Positions 56,171-64,000 of a stretch of DNA of 64,000 nt are shown piece after piece. Position 1 is the first letter of the stretch, and every line of letters begins with the position of its first letter. The notes under the pieces were generated by a model. The model saw only the letters and a program-made list of their open reading frames with translations. It was not told where the DNA came from and ran no database searches. This stretch comes from Oscheius dolichura (lineage: Eukaryota; Nematoda; Chromadorea; Rhabditida; Rhabditidae): assembly GCA_932521035.1 (NCBI GenBank), contig OW051496.1:9424001-9488000 (forward strand). Direction: 5' to 3'. Both the position numbers and the translations under genes were made by a program.

Positions 56171-56206
56171 TTTAGGTTTATTGTGTTGTCAATTAAAATA
56201 AAATCC
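56148..56206. repeat. 59-bp direct repeat, copy 1
   Basis: TAGTTAGAGTGAATAACAGT through AATTAAAATAAAAT is repeated without visible change at 57912-57970. The copies bracket a 1.7-kb block of repeats. Confidence 0.85.
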
Positions 56207-56842
56207 GTTTGTTAAAAAGAGGAATCTCAATAAAAAGGGTGATTTGGGAGAGCCTACAAAAAGGGAACAATAAGGAGGACACAACAAAAAGAGAACAATA
56301 CTCGTTCAGTTAAAATATAACCAAATCACGGCTACCGGTTAGGATCGACAACTTTCAGTCTTCTACTTTGATTTTTCCTTTTTATTTATAATCTACGAGG
56401 GGGCTGCCGCCCCCCTCGACCCCCCGCCCAGGCCCGTCATATCAGTATGCTCTTATTCATGGGAAGAAGCCTGTTTGAAATGCTTACATCTACATCGTAT
56501 TCTACTTTTCCCTACTTTCATTCTTTTCAACTTACAAGGGGGGCTGCCGCCCCCCTCGACCCCCCGCGTATGTCCGCTTTGTCAGTATTTTGTGTCATGG
56601 AAATACCCGTTCCCAGAGACAATGCCTTCATTTTTTTCCCAGAGTCCTGTTTTCCATGGCTGAACATAATTCATTGCCGAAAATAGTAGAGAAAGGGCAA
56701 TATCCAAAAAGATAGCCGTGATTTCGTTATATTTTAACTGAACGAGTATTGTTCTCTTTTTGTTGTGTCCTCCTTATTGTTCCCTTTTTGTAGGCTCTCC
56801 CAAATCACCCTTTTTATTGAGATTCCTCTTTTTAACAAACGG
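56206..56842. mobile_element. Element with about 131-bp inverted ends and GC hairpins
   Basis: The left end, CCGTTTGTTAAAAAGAGGAA through CCAAATCACGGCTA, recurs inverted from 56713 to 56842. The interior has two copies of GGGGCTGCCGCCCCCCTCGA followed by CCCCCCG (56398 and 56540), each self-complementary. There is no coding frame. It looks like a non-autonomous DNA element. Confidence 0.85.
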
Positions 56843-57242
56843 ATTGTTCGCTTTTTGTTGATATTCGGTAGAATATCATGGATCTTAAAGCTTGCGCCGC
56901 GAAAATAAGAGACACAACAAAAAATTGTAGTGTCCAACGAAGCCACGAATGAAGTCGTTTTAGGAAGCATTTACGGCTCTACAGTCCAACTGCTAGAACA
57001 AATGCGCTCTTCAAAAAATAAGAAAGCCACGGCGAGGGAGCGCCGCAGCTGCTTGATGGGCGAAATTTGCTGGCAATTTAAAAAAAAAGTGAATACAACG
57101 TTCGATCGGGCTCAAAGAGCTGATCAAAATCATCTATCAAACTTTTATTTTCCGTGGAAATCATCCATTTTCCAAAAATTGTCCATTGGCCAAATAGCGC
57201 AGTGGGTTTGGGCAAAACAAGATAGAACGGAGTATAAATGAT

Positions 57243-57311
57243 TGACGCCGAGCGGGATCGAACCCTCGACCTATTGAGCCGTAATTTCAATACGCACTGC
57301 GCCATGTGGGT
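57243..57311 (-). tRNA. tRNA-like sequence, probably pseudogene or SINE head
   Basis: On the minus strand TGGCGCAGTGCG resembles the A box, and GGGTTCGATCCC is a good B box. An arm ATTGA/TCAAT could be the anticodon stem, but the loop would be nine bases, the D loop is very short and the acceptor ends do not pair. It is therefore unlikely to be a working tRNA; a tRNA-derived repeat is more likely. Confidence 0.4.
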
Positions 57312-57469
57312 ATTCAGTTTTTTCGGAATTTCGCAATCACATGGAATTATTTTTTGGTTTGGTTTATCAGATCGGCCACACAGAGATCTACCTAGGAAGT
57401 GTTCATATGCCCCGTAAAGCCGTCTCTGTCAAAAGTTATGAGGTCATTGACAGAACTTACCCTTCACCC

Positions 57470-57905
57470 TAGTAGCTGAAAAATTAATCCATCTACCTAA
57501 TTTTTTTATTACATATTCGGAATCAGTGTAAAAAACTGTATATATAACTGTTTTGAAAAGGTTTTTAGATGGGCACACAACCTTGTTCAAAAAAGACCAC
57601 AGCGAAAAGCACCCCATCGACGAAGTGCCGCATCTGTTTGATGCTGTTTTTTTGCCAACTTTCATAAAAATTGGTACCAAGGTGTAAAAGACCATCCCAA
57701 ATAAGATAGTCATGTCACACTTCCAAAATTCTGTAGCCGAAAAGAGCTACCGAAACAATCATCAAAAAATATTGTTGACGCAATAGCTTAAAAACTAACC
57801 CACCAACCCAATTGTTTTATTACATATTCAGAATCAGCGTAAAAAACTGTATATATAGCTGCTTTGTAAAAGTTTTTCAATGCGTACAAAAAGTTTTGAA
57901 AAAAA
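57470..57905. repeat. Two diverged direct repeats, about 310-bp period
   Basis: ATTACATATTCGGAATCAGT, then AAAAAACTGTATATATA, at about 57510 reappears at about 57818 as ATTACATATTCAGAATCAGC plus the same continuation. The flanks are also similar. Confidence 0.75.
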
Positions 57906-57911
57906 AGAGCC

Positions 57912-57970
57912 TAGTTAGAGTGAATAACAGTTAGTTTAGGTTTATTGTGTTGTCAATTAAAATAAAATTC
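57912..57970. repeat. 59-bp direct repeat, copy 2
   Basis: Second copy of the repeat at 56148. Its end overlaps the last codons and stop of the minus-strand frame ending at 57953. Confidence 0.85.
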
Positions 57971-58483
57971 AATAAAGCGAATAAATTTGGAGAAATATTT
58001 TTGTATTGCCTCCAAGGTTTCCATTTTTATCGTGGCATCGTAGAGTTTCGAAAAATTCAGCACCATTGCCGGATAATAACATCGAAGAAAATCTATCAAA
58101 ATCGTAATCAACTCCTCCTGTGTTTTGGCGGTTTTTATAACGAAATGAGCCTCAGATAAGGCTCTCTCTCTAGTAATAAATAGCATCTTCCAAAAGTTAC
58201 CCATTGGCATGATCCAGATATCGCTCTGTAGTTTCTGAAAAAAAGTGATTTGATTATGGATATCTCTGCCATTTGTGAGAAGTTTTGGGAAAAGAAAACT
58301 AACAACGGCAACACGACCCGAAGATTTCTTCACTTTGATCTTCTTTAAAGTTTTAAAATGTAGTGTGTCTTTCGGCATGAGAGTAGCATATTCTTGATTG
58401 AGGTCCAAATCAATGTAGCCTAAACCATCGCTGTTAAATTGAAACACTAACACATCCGGCACGTCGGTCATCTTCCCTTTCAC
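57953..58483 (-). CDS. Uncertain 176-codon frame (unknown)
   Basis: An intronless frame starts MKGKMTDVPDVLVFQFNSDG, LGYIDLDLNQEYATLMPKDT and ends YFSKFIRFIEFYFN. It is long for this AT-rich region and has protein-like composition. No family is recognised, although the alternating hydrophobics recall a beta-rich F-box-associated region. It starts beside a tRNA-like sequence and ends inside a 59-bp repeat, so it may be part of a mobile or retrocopied segment. Confidence 0.4.
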   Translation of the reverse strand: MKGKMTDVPDVLVFQFNSDGLGYIDLDLNQEYATLMPKDTLHFKTLKKIKVKKSSGRVAVVSFLFPKLLTNGRDIHNQITFFQKLQSDIWIMPMGNFWKMLFITRERALSEAHFVIKTAKTQEELITILIDFLRCYYPAMVLNFSKLYDATIKMETLEAIQKYFSKFIRFIEFYFN

Positions 58484-58556
58484 GGATGGCCTAGTGGTTA
58501 GTAGTCTCGCGTATGAAAATTAACTTTTTTCATTCTCGAGTTCAGTTTCTTCAATG
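58481..58556 (+). tRNA. tRNA-like fragment
   Basis: GGATGGCCTAGTGGTTAG is a strong A-box match. A B box 45 bases on is weak (GAGTTCAGTTTC). The acceptor ends do not pair and the middle is AT-rich. I consider it a tRNA pseudogene or the start of a tRNA-derived repeat. Confidence 0.35.
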
Positions 58557-59072
58557 AGCCAGACTTATTGTTCCCATTTTCTGGTATTTTGATTCGCTTT
58601 ATGATGGAGAAGACCCTATCTTGACATTTGTTTCTTACTATGGCTAGACAAGAATGTGAACAATGTCAAGACACCGATAGAATTTTGTTTGTTTCAATAG
58701 TAAAACAGGCATTTTAGTCCGCAATAGTTGTGATATATCTTGGCGATAATTTTAGACTTGTATCTTGCCTCTTCCCCTCAAAAAGTGGGCAAATCTAGTC
58801 AGAATGATATAAAATATTCAGTAGATAAAATATTTATTGCTGACTTTTGAGCCGAAATACTATCTTTGAAACAATAAATGGAGATGAGAGTCGATTGGGA
58901 ACAATCTTCTTTTGTTTCTGAAAGTTAGGAATTTAAAAAAAATGAAGAAGAAAAAAGCTATTTCCACAAGATTAGGGAAAATATCATAAACAAGATTTCA
59001 CGAGACCACATCTGGCTATTAAATCATTTTTGGCTGATCTAGCGATACAATTCTGGCTTTCATGAGTTATTT
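58557..59072. other. Intergenic with dispersed repeat
   Basis: The stretch from 58608 to 58745 (CCCTATCTTGACATTTGTTT..) is repeated at 61742-61875 with moderate divergence. No exon is recognised, though the last small exon of the receptor at 59073 may lie here. Confidence 0.45.
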
Positions 59073-60318
59073 TCATTTTTGTGACAAAAATAATTGCAAC
59101 AGGGAGCTTACCATTTTAATTAGACCAAAAATAAACTGCCGATAAGGCTTGTACGTAAGCACATAGGATCCAATTGCCATAGGAATTGCTGACAATGCAA
59201 TAACTAACAACACGTTCGCAATATCCGCTCTGTAGGAACCGACAGCTAACATCATCAGTAGCACAGGTAATATAACGGCAACTTCAGTAAGAAAAATGAA
59301 TGTCTAAACGAAAGTTCTACTAGTTTTTAGATTTTTTACCATGAAAACCAGAGATAAGAAAAGTTGCCTTTGTTGAGCCTTGTACCTGGCTGATCCAATT
59401 ATTCCTACTTTACTTGTAAGCCGCCAAATAACATGACTACAAACCAATACTGTTGCTGCGCCAAAAGAGCAAATAACAATAATACCGCAGGCAAAAGCTA
59501 TTGAAATTGGATTCGAGCCATCTACTCTGGTGGCCAGGACACAGTCGGACAGGAAATCTTCAAAATAGACTTGAACTGATTGCATTAGTTCCAGTTTTAG
59601 TTCATATTGATTCTCATAAGCGACAGCAGCGTAGATTACAGGAGCTGGGATAATGTTAAATATGCCGTAGACTGTCGTATACATGAAATAACGAAGACCG
59701 TTCGAGTTGAGAATATGGTCAGGAGGGAGAATCGAGTCCATGCGGTAATAAAACAAAGGAATTGCTGTAGAGCCGGTTACTGTAAGTAAAAGGAGATAGA
59801 AAGCATTTCGGGACCTTTTGGCTGTTTCGTAAACGAATTTTTCATCGTTCTGCCGGAAAATCGGGCAATTTGTTCACGAAAAGGCCAAAAGGTCCCGAAA
59901 CGGCAGTTGGAAACGACTACACGATAAACTCACTTAATACCATTAAGATACCAACTATAAATTGTAGAAGCGGTGGCACGCCTACGGAGGTATAGGGTCC
60001 AATCAACTTGATGGCAATATAGGGAAGATATAATAACGGTTTAGCCATGGTGCAGAGATTTATTACGAGAAAACTACCGCTAAACGATCTATTTTATTAT
60101 CTAAAAAGTGAACTTGCATGCTAAAATGATACAGCATTAATCCAATAAAAACTTTGGACATAAACGGTGGTGATTTGTATGCTATGGTGTAGAGGCTAAT
60201 TCCTGTGATTAGAACGGTGACGACAGCGAGGATCTATTGATATCCGTTACAGTAAAATGAAATTCACCTTCAATGAAACGAAATATAATGTTGGCTCTGG
60301 GTTGAAATATGGGTTCAT
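59073..60318 (-). CDS. 7TM chemoreceptor, SRH/SRI-like
   Basis: Exon 1 MNPYFNPEPTLYFVSLK is followed by TM1 ILAVVTVLITGISLYTIAYK and SPPFMSKVFIGLMLYHFSMQ. This is the E-P-x-x-Y...K-S-P signature of SRH/SRI receptors. Next come KPLLYLPYIAIKLIGPYTSV, GVPPLLQFIVGILM, then RMDSILPPDHIL, LRYFMYTTVYGIFNIIPAPV, a loop with a Cys, IAFACGIIVICSFGAATVLV, RYKAQQRQLFLSLVFM, TFIFLTEVAVILPVLLMMLA and IALSAIPMAIGSYVLTYKPYRQFI. The last visible codons run to a stop at 59073, but the paralogue at 62249 has one more exon, so the true end may lie downstream. The splice after HFSMQ is uncertain. A small foldback lies in an intron (59806-59900). Confidence 0.78.
59806..59900. repeat. Small foldback in receptor intron
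   Basis: TTTCGGGACCTTTTGG at the left and CCAAAAGGTCCCGAAA at the right are perfect inverses about 65 bases apart. Confidence 0.85.
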
Positions 60319-60619
60319 TTAAACGGCTTCTAATCATGCGAAACGGCTTCTAATCATGCTGTGCTGCGATTTATTCACAGCAGATGCTTTCTTTGTTCTC
60401 TGAAAGAAAAGATAAAAGGGGAAGGAGACCCAATGAGTAACCCAGTCAGTCTGATAAGGAGCGGCCAAAGAGGTGATCGGATAGTTTGGTGAGCATCGCC
60501 TCATGGATCATAATGACTTACAAAATACATAAAAATATACGATATTCAAAGGTATCAAAATTTTAGCAATAGGGCTCGTTGACGCCAATTTTCTGGCAGC
60601 CAAGAAGAAAAAATAGCCT

Positions 60620-61425
60620 TTAATTTTTTGAGTTCAAAAATTTCCTTTTTTTTCAATTCTGGGTACTTTAATCATCATCACTTGTTCGTTATTCAGTCCA
60701 ATTGATTCTTGGGTGCTCGTTATCATGAATAAGTCGTATCACACGCGAATATCCATCTGTTGCCGGCATGTTACTCATTTTCGAAAGAAAAAAACGACTC
60801 TTATCTCTATTACTAACAAGAAGAAAAATGGCCAGTAAGTTCGGCCAAAAGATAAACTGAGACCTTTAAAGGGACAGTAGCTCATTTTCATCTACAGTAT
60901 CCCGATTAAAACAGGTCAAAAATTAGCTGAAAGCGGCCGCTCCCGAGGATTAAAAGTGGAAAATAACGAGTTTTGCTGACGTTATTTTGAAAATCGCTTT
61001 CCCGCTTTCTAAAACCTAAAGAAGCTTGCAGTCAATCGTCATTTGGACGCCTGTGGGTCGATTTTGGCCGCTTTGAACGCATTTTTGTCCTTATTTTGGC
61101 ATTTTCACGAAAAATAAATTAGGGCATGTTGATCAGCGAAGTTTTCTCTACAAAATAAGGCCAACTTGCATTCCAGCCCATACTGTCCCTTTAACTGTCG
61201 TCTTTTTTGCGATAGACTATATTATGTAAGCCCTTTTTAATTTTTAGAGTTCAAAAATTTCCTTTTTTTTCAATTCTGGGTACTTTAATCATCATCACTT
61301 GTTCGTTATTCAGTTCAATTGATGCTTTGGTGCTGATTGCCATGAATGAGTCGTATCACATCTGTTGCCGACGTGTTTCTCATTTTCGAAAGAAGAAAAC
61401 GACCCTTATCTCTATTAGTCAGCCT
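60620..61425. repeat. 200-bp direct repeats flanking a MITE
   Basis: TTCAAAAATTTCCTTTTTTT..CTGGGTACTTTAATCATCAT occurs at about 60640 and about 61252, followed in both by similar sequence up to TTATCTCTATTA. The MITE at 60865-61195 sits between the copies. Confidence 0.8.
60865..61195. mobile_element. TTAA-type MITE, complete
   Basis: The ends TTTAAAGGGACAGTA and TACTGTCCCTTTAA match the family at 26806. The interior shares GTTGATCAGCGAAGTTTTCT with the copy at 21359. No coding frame. Confidence 0.85.
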
Positions 61426-62028
61426 AGAGATGGAAGACAATCCGGTAGCCCTGTTACTAATCGTCATTTTGGCTTGCTGACTCAGCCCGGGACGGTTGGC
61501 TCCAGCCAACGCCGCGTCTAGAGAGAAGGTCAGTGGGACGAGCATGAAGGACGTCGCAGAGGAGGGAAAAGACAGGGAAGAGCGCAGGGGCGAAACCTTT
61601 AGATTGAAATTTGCAATTCTTTCTTTTTTGTTGCAACACCGTGAATTTCTCTGTACCCATTGTCACCGACTTACAAATTAATCACTACCAGCAAATAAAC
61701 GGGTCTGCATCCTTCTCAGATTAATTAAAGCAAAAGACTAATTTGACTGAGAGGACCCTATCTTGACATTTGTTTCTTACTAAGGCTGGACAACAATGTG
61801 AACAATGTGAAAACATCCATAGAAGTGTGTTTATTTCAATAGTAAAACACTCATCAGATAGTTGTGATATATCTTTGTTTAGATGGGAGCGTTCTGACCT
61901 GTAAGGTCACCCGTTCCAAGTATCCTTCTCTTGTAAAGAAAAGAGCATTGTATGGTTTTTAAATTCAAATCATTTTGTCATCATTTTGTAAAGCACAAAC
62001 AATGTTCTTCTTACAAGTTCTTCTGGCG

Positions 62029-62257
62029 GATATTCATTCAGTGAGGGTAAATGAAGCTGTCAGAATACGGCTGCTGTGAAAAGAACAGGTGCTTTAATTA
62101 ATCTAACAAGAAGAACTGGCCGCGGGGGTTACGGCGTAACTAACTAAGTTCCGCCTCCTTTTTCGCTTCCGTAACTAAGTTCCGCTAATTAAAGCACCTG
62201 TTCTTTTCACAGCAGCCGTATTCTGACAGCTTCATTTACCCCCACTGAATGAATATC
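62029..62257. mobile_element. MITE with about 72-bp inverted ends overlapping a start codon
   Basis: GATATTCATTCAGTGAGGGT through GGTGCTTTAATTA is matched in inverted form from 62186 to 62257. The centre has two AACTAAGTTCCGC repeats. The right end contains the ATG AAT ATC that begins the receptor gene at 62249. Confidence 0.88.
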
Positions 62258-63611
62258 ACTGCTCTCCATGTAAATCCTTATTTCACATCCGAGCCAACGA
62301 CATATTTTCTATGTCTAAAGGTATTTATCAATATGTATCGCTTTCTATTTGAATAGGTTCTCACTGTCATCACCTTTGTCACCACTTTATTTGGTCTCTA
62401 TATAATAGCATTCAAGTCACCGTCGTTTCTATCTAGACAATATATTGGCTTGTTGATGTTTCACCAGTGTATGTAAGTTTTAAGGTTTTATATTTGTCGT
62501 CGGTTCCCTGGAAACAATAAGTTTTTCCAAAAGGAAAAACCAAAAGAAAGACGGGATTTTGATATTTTTTTTCAGTTTTACCTTCAACCGCGATTTTTCC
62601 GTTGGAAGCGGACTATAACAAATTTTAGGTGCATGGTAACCTTCACACATCTCTCATTTTTTGCCGTTCCAATCTTCTATCTACCGTATCCGGCCATTAA
62701 ATGCGTTGGCATTTCTTCGACTCTCGGTGTTCCTCTATTCATTCAAATAGGAATTGATCTTAGCCTACTCATCGGTTTGTTTTAGTCTCTAGATGCATAT
62801 TTCTGTATTAAGTTAGTGGGTCTTCAGCCATCCCTCTCTTCTACTACCGAATGGATGCTATTCTCCCTCCTGGACATGTTCTCGACTCCAAGGTTCTTCG
62901 TTATTTTGTCTATATTATGGTCTACGTGATATTTACCATCTATCCGATACCTTTATTTTACTTTGCTTACTCTTACGAAGACCAAAACGAGTTAAAACAA
63001 GATCTTCTTCGAATTTATTCTCTTTATTACGAAGATTTCATGTCTGCTAAAGTGTCAGCAGCGCGAATGGACGGCACCAATCCATTTCCGTTTATTATTA
63101 TTTTTACCTTAATGTTTTATTGTATCTTCGCTATAACAACAATGTTGATCAGTGGCAGTGTAATCTGGAAGCTCACGGGTAATGCGGGAGCCATTGGATC
63201 AGTCCGTTATAGAACTCAACAGAGGCAACTCTTCCTAGCTCTCGTTATAATGGTAATCTCACCAAGGTCAAGGGAAATTCCACAATGATTTCATTTCAGG
63301 CTTTCTTTGTTCTTTCTGTTGGAGGCATTATTACTCCCTGGATGGTAATACTTCAAGTCACCGATTCCCATAGAGCAGATATCTTCAATGCGTTGGCTGT
63401 TATCGGCTTGACAGAAGCTCCCATGGTCACAGTCGCCTACGTTCTCACCTACAAACCTTATCGACAATTTATTCTTAGTCTATTTTTGAAGGTAAGTGGA
63501 TAAGTAAGGAAAATAAACGCTGAAGATGGTGGATTATATGATATCTTTCAGAATACAGTCGGGGCATCAACCACTGTTAAAGGGACCGTATCACACGCTC
63601 CAATCGTGTGA
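62249..63611 (+). CDS. 7TM chemoreceptor, SRH/SRI-like
   Basis: Exon 1 MNITALHVNPYFTSEPTTYF..K has the same N-P-Y-F...E-P-T-x-Y-F core as the receptor at 59073-60318. It is followed by TM1 VLTVITFVTTLFGLYIIAFK and SPSFLSRQYIGLLMFHQC, then LSFFAVPIFYLPYPAIKCVG and GVPLFIQIGIDLSLLI. Next are RMDAILPPGHVL, LRYFVYIMVYVIFTIYPIPL, IIIFTLMFYCIFAITTMLIS, RYRTQQRQLFLALVIM, AFFVLSVGGIITPWMVILQV and LTEAPMVTVAYVLTYKPYRQFILSLFLK. A short last exon, NTVGASTTVKGTVSHAPIV, stops at 63609-63611. About 340 residues; likely a chemosensory GPCR. The first codons lie in a MITE end, and the last exon contains TTAAAGGGACCGTA, which resembles the TTAA-type MITE end, so both termini may be repeat-derived. The paralogue is in opposite orientation. 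Confidence 0.8.
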
Positions 63612-64000
63612 GCAAAGTGTAAGCAAAATGGGGGATCGCTTACTCATATTTGCATTCCAGAAGTGAATCTATGCATTTTTACAATTTTTTGAGCTTCTAT
63701 CCATTTTCGCCGACCCCAAATTACTATAAAACAGTCTAGAAAACATGTAAATGTAGTAAAATATGAAAGAAAAAAAAAGCAAAATCGAAAATAATGCCTT
63801 CGAAATCCATAAATTTGTTTTTTTGCTGAATTATGTTTTGGTTCATATACCAAATTGTTCCTTATAATTTACCTAATTTATTGCAATAAAATCACAAAAG
63901 AAAACGCAAGAAAAGACTTGCTATAACAGAAACTCGCATAATTAGTTCTTTTTTCTGCTGAGTTATGATTTCGTTCATATATCAAAATGCTCATTTTTCT
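63612..64000. other. AT-rich 3' flank
   Basis: Very AT-rich with A-runs. A diverged direct repeat is visible (GAATTATGTTTTGGTTCATA near 63829 and GAGTTATGATTTCGTTCATA near 63960). No gene is recognised. Confidence 0.5.

Larger units (their letters stand above)
60319..62028. other. Repeat-rich intergenic, no gene
   Basis: It contains a tandem 20-base duplication near 60325-60358 (AAACGGCTTCTAATCATG), a roughly 200-bp direct repeat (60620-60830 and 61235-61425), a MITE (60865-61195) and a dispersed repeat (61742-61875). No supported exon. Confidence 0.55.

Noticed and set aside
1..64000. CRISPR arrays, bacterial operons, rRNA genes
   Set aside because: The window is eukaryotic, with spliced genes throughout. 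None of the repeats has regular spacer architecture, and no rRNA-like sequence was seen.

Overview
The window is nuclear DNA of a free-living-type nematode, most likely from Rhabditida. The evidence is dozens of very short introns (about 30-50 bp) with GT...TTTTCAG borders, several ATGs sitting a few bases after a TTTCAG acceptor (SL trans-splicing or 5'UTR introns), a cuticle collagen, a levamisole-type acetylcholine receptor subunit, 7TM chemoreceptors of the SRH/SRI type, F-box-like repeats and papain-family proteases. I cannot name the species. All gene models were built by eye from reading frames and splice sites, so exon ends may be off by a few bases.

Layout. 1-4.3 kb: no convincing gene, but a diverged tandem repeat. 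4.3-5.5 kb: cuticle collagen (minus). 5.5-8.9 kb: mostly non-coding with two small foldback elements. 8.9-16.7 kb: a cluster of small genes encoding short acidic, low-complexity proteins, plus fragments of similar genes. 16.9-17.4 kb and 36.4-36.9 kb: two secreted Ig-like paralogues (both minus) flanking a very large inverted repeat. 18.87-36.33 kb: the inverted repeat itself (about 17.5 kb). Its outer arms (18.87-24.34 and 30.60-36.33) are nearly identical. Each carries a 200-aa secreted protein, a small secreted W-W/C protein, a broken coiled-coil paralogue, and the 5' half of a coiled-coil + AIG1-like GTPase gene. The inner parts, encoding the rest of the GTPase, are clearly diverged. A 2.9-kb spacer is filled with nested MITEs. 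39.0-41.3 kb: UNC-29-like nAChR subunit. 42.0-43.0 kb: membrane-anchored short-chain dehydrogenase (minus). 43.1-44.2 kb: the C-terminal stub of an ABCA transporter fused to a long charged tail. 44.7-48.7 kb: two tandem papain-family proteases with predicted N-terminal membrane anchors. 48.8-53.0 kb: three tandem F-box-like genes, the first lacking its 5' end and abutting an antisense orphan exon. 53.2-54.1 kb: an unidentified single-pass membrane protein (minus). 54.4-63.6 kb: three 7TM chemoreceptor genes separated by repeat-rich DNA with tRNA-like sequences.

The most unusual item is the pair of long coiled-coil/AIG1-like GTPases. Splice phases join the coiled-coil exons to the GTPase exons into one frame of roughly 800 residues. 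The two copies sit head-to-tail across a palindrome whose sequence identity breaks exactly at the P-loop exon, and the right copy carries an in-frame chimeric duplication. A similar N-terminal module occurs in a separate small gene at 8.9 kb. Repeats are abundant: seven copies of one about 120-bp foldback element, a TTAA-flanked MITE family, and several long-TIR elements. One of these supplies the start codon of a chemoreceptor.
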